From: Acinetobacter sp.
GTDB taxonomy: Bacteria > Pseudomonadota > Gammaproteobacteria > Pseudomonadales > Moraxellaceae
Assembly: GCA_031277915.1 (NCBI GenBank)
Contig: JAITLL010000027.1
Span: 1 to 64,000 of the forward strand
Direction of reading: 5' to 3'
Length of the DNA: 64,000 nt
The notes beneath the pieces were generated by a model. It was given only the letters and a program-made list of their open reading frames with translations. It made no database searches and was not told where the DNA came from. Numbering within the stretch: the stretch's first letter is position 1; each line of letters opens with the position of its first letter. The position numbers and the translations under genes were made by a program. Shown in pieces: positions 29,265-37,628 of the stretch.

Positions 29265-29981
29265 TTACCAAGTTAAAGGATTCCACAGCTTAAATGGTTT
29301 AATCAGATGTACATCTGACTTTTCATCATATTTGGTTGGTTTTAATTCTTGGGGTTTATGACGTATTTTTCCTGAAGCATCTTCAGCAACGAAATTGTAG
29401 CTAGAGGATTTAAGCTCGGTAAAAGCAATCTCTCTACGTCCGATAGTATCTTGCATTAACATCAATGGGCCAGTGTGTTCACCACGATCCATCTTGTTTT
29501 CTTCATCATATTTCAAATAATAAGATGTTCCTGCATCAACCGTAATATCAATATATTTTGGCTCTTGAAAATGAATCCCCAATAAAGGACGACTTGCTGA
29601 AATACGGTAATTCCCTGCTGGCAATTCAATCCAATAATAATGGTTATGCAATAAGCTTGGAATTCGCTTACCATTTACAAATAAATTGATTGCTGCAATT
29701 TCCTGGCGGTTCCATTTAGTATCTGGCCGATAAAGATATACCACTGCCGCATGCTCATTTTGCGGTTTAATCGGTACAAATGTCTGACCTAGTTTCTGGT
29801 TGACCCACCCACCCATACTAAAACCACCGACATGGTATTGATCAAATACACCGGGGGTTTTATCTACATCAACTTTAGGTAAAGTCGCAGTCAGCTCACC
29901 TGAATTTTTTGCTAAGTGTGATGAACTTTGGCAACCTACAAGTAATGAGGTACAACTTAAGGCAATAATTAAATAACGCAT
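29265..29981 (-). CDS. DUF2846-like lipoprotein of unknown function
   Basis: This is a predicted lipoprotein of 238 residues with signal MRYLIIALSCTSLLVGC (lipidated Cys17). The middle part (VVYLYRPDTKWN, FVNGKRIPSLLHNHYYWIELPAGNYRISA) fits the DUF2846 fold, a beta-sandwich found in envelope proteins. I use the ATG at 29981, preceded by GAGGGA; a start four codons earlier would disturb the signal. The function is unknown. The gene is convergent with the DUF2059-like gene. Confidence 0.75.
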   Translation of the reverse strand: MRYLIIALSCTSLLVGCQSSSHLAKNSGELTATLPKVDVDKTPGVFDQYHVGGFSMGGWVNQKLGQTFVPIKPQNEHAAVVYLYRPDTKWNRQEIAAINLFVNGKRIPSLLHNHYYWIELPAGNYRISASRPLLGIHFQEPKYIDITVDAGTSYYLKYDEENKMDRGEHTGPLMLMQDTIGRREIAFTELKSSSYNFVAEDASGKIRHKPQELKPTKYDEKSDVHLIKPFKLWNPLTW

Positions 29982-30079
29982 GACATCCCTCAAAGCGTTT
30001 TCTTTTGATTTTTCTATATCGCAAAACTATGCGTATTTTGTTTTTCTAGATTAACACCACCTATATGAATTGAAAACAA

Positions 30080-30115
30080 AAAAAGCATGAATCACTTGCG
30101 CGATTCATGCTTTTT
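30080..30115 (-). terminator. terminator after clpX
   Basis: AGCATGAATC / GATTCATGCT stem with an 8-base loop and flanking A and T runs, just downstream of clpX on the minus strand. Confidence 0.9.
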
Positions 30116-30128
30116 AGATGAATGAAAT

Positions 30129-31442
30129 CTAAGCAGACTTCGAATCAATTACTTTTAAATCAGCCTTCGCAACACTTTCATGAGTTGCCGCTTCTTTAGG
30201 TTGACGTTCTGACTTGTAAACAGGTTCAGCTTCGCCATTAATCACGGCTTCATTGATGAAAACTGTTCCCACATCTGTACGACTTGGCAAGTCATACATT
30301 GTTTCAAGTAAAACATTTTCCAAAATTGAACGTAGACCACGAGCTCCGGTATTACGCTCAAGCGCTCGCTTAGCAACTGCACGTAAAGCAGAGTCTTCAA
30401 ATACAAGATCAACATTTTCCATGTTGAACAAGTATTGATACTGGCGAGTTAATGCATTTTTTGGTTCTGTCAAAATTTGCATTAATGCTTCTTCATCAAG
30501 CTCTTCAAGCGTTGCAATGACTGGTAAACGACCAATAAATTCTGGAATTAAACCAAATTTAACTAAATCAGTTGGCTCAACTTGACGGAACAATTCAGCA
30601 ATTTTCTTGCTTTCATCTTTTTTCTTCACATCAGCTGTAAAGCCAATTCCGCCCTTTTCTTGACGCTGTTGTACAATCTTTTCCAGTCCGGCAAATGCAC
30701 CACCACAAATAAATAAAATATTTGAGGTATCAATTTGAATGAACTCTTGCTGCGGATGCTTACGTCCACCTTGTGGAGGAATTGACGCAACTGTACCTTC
30801 AATCATCTTAAGTAATGCTTGTTGTACACCTTCACCAGAAACGTCACGCGTAATCGACGGATTTTCAGATTTACGTGTAATTTTGTCGATTTCATCGATA
30901 TAGATAATGCCCTTTTGAGCTTTCTCTACATCGTAATCTGCTTTTTGCAAAAGCTTTTGTACAATATTTTCAACGTCTTCACCCACATAACCTGCTTCAG
31001 TTAAGGTGGTCGCATCTGCCATCGCAAATGGAACATCTAACAAACGAGCTAATGTTTGAGCAAGTAACGTTTTACCTGAACCGGTAGGTCCAATCAGCAG
31101 GATATTACTTTTCGCAATTTCCACTTCTTTAGACACATGACCAGACTGACCGACTTTCAAACGCTTATAATGATTATAAACGGCAACGGACAAAGTCTTT
31201 TTGGCAAGATCTTGACCAATCACATATTGATCAAGCGCAGCACGTATTTCATGTGGTTTTGGCAATGCCTTGCTCGCCCAGTCACCTGCTTCAACCTGTT
31301 GGCTGGTTTGTACAAGGTCTAAGCAGACATCTACGCACTCATTACAAATATATGCGTCCTCGCCCGCAATCAGTTTCCCGACTTCAGACTGCGTTTTACC
31401 GCAAAATGAACAATGTTTTTGTCCTTGAGGATGTTCGGACAT
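30129..31442 (-). CDS. clpX: ATP-dependent Clp protease ATP-binding subunit ClpX
   Basis: ClpX is the AAA+ unfoldase that feeds substrates into ClpP. The 437-residue protein has the N-terminal zinc-binding domain (Cys11, 14, 33, 36), Walker A GPTGSGKT at 118-125, Walker B IIYIDEID, the pore-loop GYVGEDV, and sensor/arginine-finger segments such as [12 protein letters not shown]. Length is typical. It lies 100 bases after clpP, in the conserved order tig-clpP-clpX, and the operon ends at a strong terminator. Confidence 0.98.
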   Translation of the reverse strand: MSEHPQGQKHCSFCGKTQSEVGKLIAGEDAYICNECVDVCLDLVQTSQQVEAGDWASKALPKPHEIRAALDQYVIGQDLAKKTLSVAVYNHYKRLKVGQSGHVSKEVEIAKSNILLIGPTGSGKTLLAQTLARLLDVPFAMADATTLTEAGYVGEDVENIVQKLLQKADYDVEKAQKGIIYIDEIDKITRKSENPSITRDVSGEGVQQALLKMIEGTVASIPPQGGRKHPQQEFIQIDTSNILFICGGAFAGLEKIVQQRQEKGGIGFTADVKKKDESKKIAELFRQVEPTDLVKFGLIPEFIGRLPVIATLEELDEEALMQILTEPKNALTRQYQYLFNMENVDLVFEDSALRAVAKRALERNTGARGLRSILENVLLETMYDLPSRTDVGTVFINEAVINGEAEPVYKSERQPKEAATHESVAKADLKVIDSKSA

Positions 31443-31542
31443 ATTCTCTCCACAAATAGAATCTTAAATATGAGGGCAAGCGATAGGGTTAAATGACTAT
31501 ATGGAGACGTTTTCTAACAACTCAAGTCATTTAATACTCTCT

Positions 31543-32148
31543 TTATGGGCGCTTACTTAACACCTGATCGACCAAGCCATATTCTTTTGCTGCTTGTGCA
31601 GTCATAAAGTTATCACGATCGGTATCACGAGCAATCGTGTCATAGTCTTGACCACTGTGTTCTGCCATCAAACGGTTCAAACGTTCTTTAATAAATAGAA
31701 TTTCACGTGCGTGAATTTCAATATCTGATGCCTGACCACGGAATCCACCTAAAGGTTGGTGAATCATTACACGTGCGTTTTCAAGGCAATAGCGTTTACC
31801 TTTAGCACCAGAATTTAACAAGAATGCGCCCATAGATGCAGCCTGACCCATGCAGTATGTAACAACATCAGGTTTGATAAATTGCATCGTGTCATAGATC
31901 GCCATACCTGCAGTTACAGAACCGCCAGGTGAATTGATATAAAGATGGATATCTTTATCTGGGTTCTCAGCTTCTAGGAACAACATTTGGGCAACAATCA
32001 AATTTGCCATGTTGTCTTCAACTTCACCTGTTAGAAAAATGACGCGCTCACGTAAAAGTCGTGAATAAATATCAAAAGAACGTTCGCCGCGAGAAGATTG
32101 TTCAACCACAACAGGAACTAAAGCATTTTCAATTGTTGGAACATACAT
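31543..32148 (-). CDS. clpP: ATP-dependent Clp protease proteolytic subunit ClpP
   Basis: ClpP is the serine-protease tetradecamer of the Clp machine. The catalytic triad is visible: Ser105 in GQAASMGAF, His130 in [11 protein letters not shown] and Asp179 in DTDRDNFM. The 201-residue length is normal, including a short N-terminal propeptide-like segment. It lies between tig and clpX. The 192-base gap to tig contains the tig terminator, so clpP should have its own promoter. Confidence 0.98.
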   Translation of the reverse strand: MYVPTIENALVPVVVEQSSRGERSFDIYSRLLRERVIFLTGEVEDNMANLIVAQMLFLEAENPDKDIHLYINSPGGSVTAGMAIYDTMQFIKPDVVTYCMGQAASMGAFLLNSGAKGKRYCLENARVMIHQPLGGFRGQASDIEIHAREILFIKERLNRLMAEHSGQDYDTIARDTDRDNFMTAQAAKEYGLVDQVLSKRP

Positions 32149-32299
32149 ACGTTATTTATTCCTAAATTTTTGTGACTTAACCTATGGCAACAATATGCGG
32201 GATAATTTCTCAAATTGCAAAAGGTTCGCACTGAAATATTATATTATTTATACCGAAGTACTTAACGGCGTATTCAAATTAACCACATACCTAAAAACG

Positions 32300-32325
32300 A
32301 AAAAGGCGCTTAGAGCGCCTTTTTC
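32300..32325 (-). terminator. terminator after tig
   Basis: GGCGCT / AGCGCC stem with a TAG loop and A5/T5 flanks, between tig and clpP. Confidence 0.88.
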
Positions 32326-32340
32326 TGATTTCTCAAAAGA

Positions 32341-33675
32341 TTAGCCCATACGGCGAGCTTGTTGTTCTTTCAATAAATCTTCGTAAGATACTGCTTTGTC
32401 AGACACTTTAGCAGCAGCTAAGATGTGATCAACAACTTGATCTTCTAACACAACAGCTTCAATTTGTTGACGTTGTTGAGCGTCATTTTTGAAGTATTCG
32501 ATCACTTCAGTTGGGTCTTCATAAGAAGAAGCCATGTCATCGATGTAAGCATCAACGCGTGATTGATCAACTTCAAGTTTAGCATCAGCTAATACTTTGC
32601 TTACTAAGATGCCAAGCTTAACAGAACGTTCCGCTTGCTCTTTGAACAATTCGTCAGGAAGCATGCTCTTGTCAAAAGACTGAGCACCAGCACCGCCAAA
32701 TTGTTGAGTGAACTGTTGAACCATTTGTTGACGTTGACGGTCAATTTCTTGAGCAACCATTGCAGTTGGAACTTCAACTTCGTTAGCAGCAACAAGAGCA
32801 TCAAATGCAGCTTGTTTAACTTGGTTACGTAAACCATTGCGAACTTCACGTTCCATGTTTTTACGAACGTCAGCTTTTAATTTTTCAACGCCTTCTTCTT
32901 CAGTAACACCGAAGATTTTCAAGAATTCAGCATCAATCTCTGGAAGTTTAGGTTTTTCAACTTGCTTCACAGTGATTTTGAATTGAGCTGATTTACCAGC
33001 TAAATTTTCAGCTTGGTAATCTTCAGGGAAAGTCACATCAATCACTTTCTCTTCACCAGCTTTCATGCCAACGATGCCGTCTTCAAAGCCAGGAATCATA
33101 CGACCTGAACCTAACACAAGTTTAAAGTCTTCAGCAGAACCGCCTTCGAACTTCTCACCATCGATAGAACCTTCAAAGTCAAAAGTCACTTGCATGTCTT
33201 TTTTCGCCATACCCTTGGTTACAGCCCAAGTTTGACGTTGTTTTTGCAAGTTTTCGATCATAGTGTCAACGTCAGCGTCTTTAATTTCAGCTGTTTTACG
33301 TTCAACGTCTAAACCGTCAAATGCTTTTACTTCAACTTCAGGATAAACTTCTACAGTTGCTTCAAAAACTAAAGCATCTTCTTTATGTTCAACTTTCTCA
33401 ATGTTCGGCATACCTACCGCATTGATTTTTTCTTGTTGAATTGCTTCAAACACGCTGTCACGAATGATGTCATTCACAACTTCTTGATAAATACTTGCAC
33501 CGTATTCGCGACGAACAACGTTTTCAGGTACTTTACCCGGACGGAAGCCGTTGATCTTCACAGTTTTGGCAGTGCGCTTCAAACGAGCTTCAAATTGCTC
33601 GTTAATACGGCTCGTCGGTACAGAAACATTTAAACGACGGGCAACGCCCGAAACCGCTTCAGTCGTTACTTGCAT
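32341..33675 (-). CDS. tig: trigger factor
   Basis: Trigger factor is the ribosome-bound chaperone and prolyl isomerase that receives nascent chains. The ribosome-docking signature GFRPGKVP is at residues 43-50. The FKBP-type domain begins around residue 160 ([22 protein letters not shown]) and the C-terminal helical chaperone domain follows. The 444-residue length is typical. It heads tig-clpP-clpX and has a recognisable promoter. Confidence 0.97.
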   Translation of the reverse strand: MQVTTEAVSGVARRLNVSVPTSRINEQFEARLKRTAKTVKINGFRPGKVPENVVRREYGASIYQEVVNDIIRDSVFEAIQQEKINAVGMPNIEKVEHKEDALVFEATVEVYPEVEVKAFDGLDVERKTAEIKDADVDTMIENLQKQRQTWAVTKGMAKKDMQVTFDFEGSIDGEKFEGGSAEDFKLVLGSGRMIPGFEDGIVGMKAGEEKVIDVTFPEDYQAENLAGKSAQFKITVKQVEKPKLPEIDAEFLKIFGVTEEEGVEKLKADVRKNMEREVRNGLRNQVKQAAFDALVAANEVEVPTAMVAQEIDRQRQQMVQQFTQQFGGAGAQSFDKSMLPDELFKEQAERSVKLGILVSKVLADAKLEVDQSRVDAYIDDMASSYEDPTEVIEYFKNDAQQRQQIEAVVLEDQVVDHILAAAKVSDKAVSYEDLLKEQQARRMG

Positions 33676-33727
33676 GGCTTCCTCGATAAAAATTAGTGAA
33701 TAGGAACAGTTTTTAAAAAAGTGCTGT

Positions 33728-33755
33728 ATTATATGACAACTTTCAAGATATACAA
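33728..33755 (-). promoter_or_regulatory. candidate sigma-70 promoter of tig
   Basis: On the minus strand TTGTAT and TATAAT are separated by 16 bases, and the -10 ends about 53 bases before the tig start. Spacing and hexamers are both good. Confidence 0.6.
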
Positions 33756-34038
33756 AATTAACCGATCAGATCGTAAAATTGAAGGTCATCTTTTTGGTAA
33801 AATTCACAATAATTTTATGATTTTTTAATTTTTTTTAACTGAACAGCCCTTCTGCATGATTTTTTAGTTATTCTTCATAAATCTAAAATTACAATTAATT
33901 TTATAACTATTATCGCTTTTACAAACAGTTAAGAATAATCAATCAATTAGAAAACTTTAGACACAAAACCCTATTAAATCTTTCACATTTTCTTCACAAT
34001 CCTATCGGTAAATCCAATTAATACAAACTGTACATATA
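33756..34038. other. AT-rich divergent region, tig/piuA
   Basis: This is the main part of the 415-base gap between tig and piuA, outside the tig promoter and the Fur-like box. It is AT-rich, with T-runs around 33820-33840. I see no gene or repeat in it. Confidence 0.4.
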
Positions 34039-34057
34039 AATAAGAATTATTATTATT
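34039..34057 (+). promoter_or_regulatory. candidate Fur box of piuA
   Basis: AATAAG-AATTAT-T-ATTATT matches the 19-bp Fur consensus (GATAATGATAATCATTATC) at 13 of 19 positions. It lies 34 bases before the piuA ATG, where it would block the promoter. This fits an iron-repressed receptor gene. Confidence 0.55.
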
Positions 34058-34090
34058 CGCATAACGTTTTGTATTTAAGTCCTGAAAGTC

Positions 34091-36382
34091 ATGTCATTGA
34101 TTAGAACACGTAAAAAAATTGTTTCATCTGCAATCGCATCATCCCTGTCTATGATTGCAACAACTGCAATGGCACAAGAAGCTGTTTCACAACTACCAAC
34201 GATTCATACTCAAGCAACACAAGAAGAATCTTTAAAGGTAGATCAATCAGCAAATTCTAAATTCGTAGCTCCTCTGTTAGATACTCCAAAATCAGTTACA
34301 GTTATTTCAAAACAACTGATTGAAGATACAAAAGTAACAACCTTATCCGATGCATTACGTACAGTTCCTGGTATTACTTTAGGCGCAGGTGAAGGGGGTA
34401 ACCCAAATGGCGACCGCCCTTTCATTCGTGGTTATAATTCAGAAAGTTCGATGTATGTAGATGGTGTTCGTAATGCAACATCTCAAAACCGCGAAATGTT
34501 TGCTATCGATCAAGTCGAAGTTATTAAAGGCTCTGCATCTGCTTTAGGTGGTGCTGGGAGTTCAGGTGGCAGTATTAACCTGATTACTAAAGTTGCGAAA
34601 AAAGGTGACTCTCTTGAAGGTTCTGTTGCTGGGGGTACAGATAACTATGCACGTGTTACTTTAGATGGCAATAAAGACTTCGGTAATGGAGTGGCTGCCC
34701 GTGTTATTGTGATGGGACACCAAAATGAAAAAGCTGGCCAAAGTAATGGCGCAGAATATAAACGTGCTGGTATTGCACCAAGTATTAGTTTTGGTTTAGA
34801 TAGTGCTACCCGTGGAACACTCAGTTACTACTATTTAAAAACTGATGATACCCCTGATTCAGGTGTACCTTATCAATATGACGTTATTAAAAAAGCGACT
34901 GCTGGCAAACCGGTTGATGTTAAACAAGGTATTTATTACGGTTGGAAAGATCGTGATTTTCAAAAACAAGAAAACCAGATTGGTACGCTTAAACTTGAAC
35001 ATGACTTCAATGATAACCTAACCCTCAGCAATACTGCGGTGTATGGTAAGTCTAAAAATAACTATTTATGGACTCAACCAGATGACAGCCAAGGTAACAT
35101 TGTTAATGGTAAAGTTTGGCGTCGTGCAAATACAAATATTACCGATACAGACAGCTTTACTGACCAGTTATCACTAAAAGGGAAATTTAATACAGGCTCG
35201 CTTAAGCACAAATTTAATATTGGTGCTGAATATAGCAAACAAGATTCAGATCGTGGCACAAACATCGTAACTGATCCCAATACTACAAATATTACAGGCA
35301 GTGGCTCAACCAATGCTTGTTCCGCGGCTAATTCATATGGCTGGTGTACTGACCTTAATAACCCTAATCCAAATGATCCATGGTTAGGTCATATACAAGC
35401 AAACCCAAATGTTACCAATATTACGTCTAAGACCCAATCAATTTATGCTTTAAACAACATTGAAATTACACCTCAATGGTTAATTGACTTGGGTGTGCGT
35501 TGGGATAAATTCGATACTGATGTCAAATATAATCAAGACTCAGGCTCAGGTGCGACACTCATCAAAGCTGGTACAAAATATAGTTCAAGCAATGACTTCT
35601 TTAACTATCAAGCAGGTGTGACATTTAAACCTGTTGAGAATGGTTCTATTTATCTAAGCTATGCAACCTCAACGAATCCTGTAGGCGTAGATGCAGGCGA
35701 TGGTTCAGAAGGAATTAGTGTTCCAGGTCGTAACACAACCGACGAACAAGCAAGAGCGATTAACAACCTCAAACCAGAAGAAGTTAAAACTTATGAGTTA
35801 GGTACAAAATGGGATGTATTAAATGACCGTTTAAACTTAACTGCTGCTATTTTCCGTACTGAAAAAACCAATACACGTGCCTTAGGTACTGATGGTTTCA
35901 CAAGAAATATTGGAAAAACACGTGTTGATGGGATTGAATTAGGTGCGAACGGTAACATTACCGAAAAGTGGGCAGTCTCTGCTGGTTACACTTATTTAGA
36001 TAGTGAAATCGTTGATGGTGGTTATGCTAAAGATAGTAACGGCAATTATGTTCCAAGCCCAACCAACGGCAATCAAGTACAAAATGTAGCGAAAAACTCA
36101 GCGACGCTTTGGACAACTTACAAAGTATTACCACAAGTGACGGTAGGCGCTGGTGCAGTTGCTATGGATAAAGTATATGGTGATGCTGCCAATACCAAAT
36201 ATGTTCCAGGTTATGTTCGTTACGATGCAATGGCTCGTTATGACGTAAATAAAAATGTTAATTTGCAACTTAACCTAAATAACTTATCTGATAAGCGTTA
36301 TTTCACTAAAGCGTATGCTTCTCACTATGCAACAGAAGCAGAAGGTCGTAGTGCAGTACTCGCAATTAACTTTAAATACTAA
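34091..36382 (+). CDS. piuA: TonB-dependent catecholate siderophore receptor, PiuA-like
   Basis: This is a 763-residue outer-membrane TonB-dependent receptor of the Fiu/PiuA type, which imports catechol-iron complexes and, in Acinetobacter and Pseudomonas, siderophore-conjugated beta-lactams. It has a signal peptide to about residue 28 (TTAMA-QEA), a plug domain (LLDTPKSVTVISKQLIEDTKVTTLSDALRTVPGI, YVDGVRN, IDQVEVIKGSASALGGAGSSGGSINLITK) and a beta-barrel ending in a C-terminal aromatic (VLAINFKY). A Fur-like box precedes it and piuC follows, the arrangement known for PiuA. The specific ligand is inferred from resemblance. Confidence 0.88.
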   Translation: MSLIRTRKKIVSSAIASSLSMIATTAMAQEAVSQLPTIHTQATQEESLKVDQSANSKFVAPLLDTPKSVTVISKQLIEDTKVTTLSDALRTVPGITLGAGEGGNPNGDRPFIRGYNSESSMYVDGVRNATSQNREMFAIDQVEVIKGSASALGGAGSSGGSINLITKVAKKGDSLEGSVAGGTDNYARVTLDGNKDFGNGVAARVIVMGHQNEKAGQSNGAEYKRAGIAPSISFGLDSATRGTLSYYYLKTDDTPDSGVPYQYDVIKKATAGKPVDVKQGIYYGWKDRDFQKQENQIGTLKLEHDFNDNLTLSNTAVYGKSKNNYLWTQPDDSQGNIVNGKVWRRANTNITDTDSFTDQLSLKGKFNTGSLKHKFNIGAEYSKQDSDRGTNIVTDPNTTNITGSGSTNACSAANSYGWCTDLNNPNPNDPWLGHIQANPNVTNITSKTQSIYALNNIEITPQWLIDLGVRWDKFDTDVKYNQDSGSGATLIKAGTKYSSSNDFFNYQAGVTFKPVENGSIYLSYATSTNPVGVDAGDGSEGISVPGRNTTDEQARAINNLKPEEVKTYELGTKWDVLNDRLNLTAAIFRTEKTNTRALGTDGFTRNIGKTRVDGIELGANGNITEKWAVSAGYTYLDSEIVDGGYAKDSNGNYVPSPTNGNQVQNVAKNSATLWTTYKVLPQVTVGAGAVAMDKVYGDAANTKYVPGYVRYDAMARYDVNKNVNLQLNLNNLSDKRYFTKAYASHYATEAEGRSAVLAINFKY

Positions 36383-36390
36383 GTTAATTT

Positions 36391-36418
36391 AGAATCCCAT
36401 AATATTTTTATGGGTTCT
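36391..36418 (+). terminator. stem-loop directly after piuA
   Basis: AGAATCCCATAA pairs with TTATGGGTTCT (one bulge) around a short T-rich loop, within 10 bases of the piuA stop. No U-run follows, so it may act with the second hairpin at 36424. Confidence 0.45.
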
Positions 36419-36423
36419 GATAT

Positions 36424-36460
36424 AAAATAGCCTCTATCGTTAGGGGCTATTTTAATTTTT
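36424..36460 (+). terminator. terminator between piuA and piuC
   Basis: AAAATAGCC / GGCTATTTT stem followed by AATTTTTT. It should reduce read-through from piuA into piuC, so piuC expression is either partial read-through or from a separate start. Confidence 0.75.
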
Positions 36461-36487
36461 TATTATTTATTACTCGCAGGTATCACC

Positions 36488-37171
36488 GTGATCCACCATA
36501 TCCCTAATGTATTGAGTAAAGAACAAGTCCAATATTTTCGTAACGAAATGGATAAAATTGAATGGGTCAATGGCAAAGTAACTGCTGGTACGCTCTCTGC
36601 AACTGTAAAACACAATCAGCAACTACCTGAGGACCACCCGCTTACCCAACATCTGAGCAATATTATTCTTGAGGCACTAGGTACACACCCATTATTTTTA
36701 TCTGCTGCAATTCCACTTGATATCATCCCTCCTCTTTTTAATCGCTATGAAAATCAGGAGTCTTTTGGTTTTCATGTAGATAATTCTATTCGTCGCATCC
36801 GCGGTACGAATGAGAGACTTAGAACGGATTTATCATGTACTTTATTTTTAAGCGAACCTGAAGAATACGAAGGTGGTGATCTGGTTGTAGAAGACACTTA
36901 TGGCTATCACGAAGTCAGACTTCCAGCAGGAGATATGATTTTATATCCATCTACCAGTTTGCATGAGGTGACTGCAATTACTGCTGGCTGTCGTATTGCG
37001 TCTTTTTTCTGGGTACAAAGTATGGTGCGTGATGATGCTGAACGTCACATGCTTTTTAACTTAGATCAAACTGTACAAAACTTAAGAATGCAGCTAGGTG
37101 ATAATCATAGTGAAGTGATTAAACTCACTAATCTTTACCATAACCTAATGCGTAAGTGGGCTGAACTATAA
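36488..37171 (+). CDS. piuC: Fe(II)/2-oxoglutarate dioxygenase PiuC (PKHD-type hydroxylase)
   Basis: PiuC is a PKHD-type Fe(II)/2-oxoglutarate dioxygenase (YbiX in E. coli) found next to the Fiu/PiuA receptor. Its substrate is not established. The metal-binding HxD...H set is visible as His96/Asp98 (FGFHVDNS) and His159 (TSLHEVTAI), with the 2OG-binding Arg169 (GCRIASFFWVQS). The 227-residue length is typical. It starts with GTG behind a GCAGGT site. Two hairpins separate it from piuA. Confidence 0.9.
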   Translation: MIHHIPNVLSKEQVQYFRNEMDKIEWVNGKVTAGTLSATVKHNQQLPEDHPLTQHLSNIILEALGTHPLFLSAAIPLDIIPPLFNRYENQESFGFHVDNSIRRIRGTNERLRTDLSCTLFLSEPEEYEGGDLVVEDTYGYHEVRLPAGDMILYPSTSLHEVTAITAGCRIASFFWVQSMVRDDAERHMLFNLDQTVQNLRMQLGDNHSEVIKLTNLYHNLMRKWAEL

Positions 37172-37181
37172 CTCTATTTAT

Positions 37182-37230
37182 TTTTACCTTATTTAGAGTA
37201 ATTAAGTTTTTTTACCTAAATAAGGTAAAA
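37182..37230. repeat. 49-bp inverted repeat after piuC
   Basis: Perfect 15-bp arms (TTTTACCTTATTTAG at 37182-37196 and CTAAATAAGGTAAAA at 37216-37230) flank a 19-base T-rich loop, 11 bases past the piuC stop. It may form an mRNA 3'-end hairpin, but no U-run follows. Confidence 0.6.
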
Positions 37231-37319
37231 TAATGAAAACTATTTTCTATAAAATATAAAACAACGCAAAATTAGAAAATTATTTCCTGAACACTGAAAT
37301 TAAAATGACTATAAGACTT

Positions 37320-37347
37320 TTGCACAGCGTGTAATCATTGTTTAGAT
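37320..37347 (+). promoter_or_regulatory. candidate promoter of the leuA leader
   Basis: TTGCAC at 37320-37325 and TTAGAT at 37342-37347 are spaced by 16 bases. The -10 lies in the left arm of the inverted repeat at 37337-37365, so a repressor bound there would occlude it. Confidence 0.35.
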
Positions 37348-37365
37348 GTGATATATCTAAACAAT
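37337..37365. promoter_or_regulatory. 29-bp inverted repeat upstream of leuA leader (possible operator)
   Basis: ATTGTTTAGAT and ATCTAAACAAT are perfect 11-bp arms around GTGATAT. It is placed 46 bases before the Leu-rich leader ORF and overlaps a plausible -10. It has the look of a binding site for a dimeric regulator, possibly LysR-type, but no such gene is nearby. Confidence 0.5.
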
Positions 37366-37410
37366 AAGCATATTAGCAAACCACCAAACTTACTATTACA
37401 TGGTCTATAG

Positions 37411-37494
37411 ATGAAAACGAATCACTTGTTTGCCCAGCCTACTCAAGCAAGACATCATCTCAAACTCCTGATGCTGCGCCTCGCGCGCGTATAA
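37411..37494 (+). CDS. putative Leu-rich leader peptide of leuA
   Basis: This 27-codon ORF (MKTNHLFAQPTQ...) ends in HLKLLMLRLARV, with five Leu codons among codons 17-24. A hairpin with a short T-run follows seven bases after its stop, and leuA starts 134 bases later. Leu-rich leader ORFs before leuA control attenuation in other proteobacteria, so this is the natural reading. The ribosome site is weak, and I could not derive a classical antiterminator pairing, so the exact mechanism is unresolved. Confidence 0.5.
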   Translation: MKTNHLFAQPTQARHHLKLLMLRLARV

Positions 37495-37500
37495 ATTTTT

Positions 37501-37528
37501 GTCTGCATATTTTAGCGCAGACCTTTTC
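37501..37528 (+). terminator. putative attenuator hairpin before leuA
   Basis: GTCTGC (37501-37506) pairs with GCAGAC (37517-37522), followed by CTTTTC. Part of the right arm, GCGCAG (37515-37520), can also pair with CTGCGC (37474-37479) inside the Leu-codon stretch, giving two mutually exclusive folds. Confidence 0.45.
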
Positions 37529-37628
37529 AAATTCCCTTTAATTTTTCTGTATTAGATACCATATATAACTGTAGAACGTTGCCACACTATACCTAGAGCA
37601 ACCGTGCTACGAGATAAGGAGTTTTCTC

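Noticed and set aside
37366-37628. T-box riboswitch before leuA
   Set aside because: No T-box sequence or specifier-loop architecture was seen, and T-boxes are rare in gammaproteobacteria. A leader-peptide mechanism fits better.
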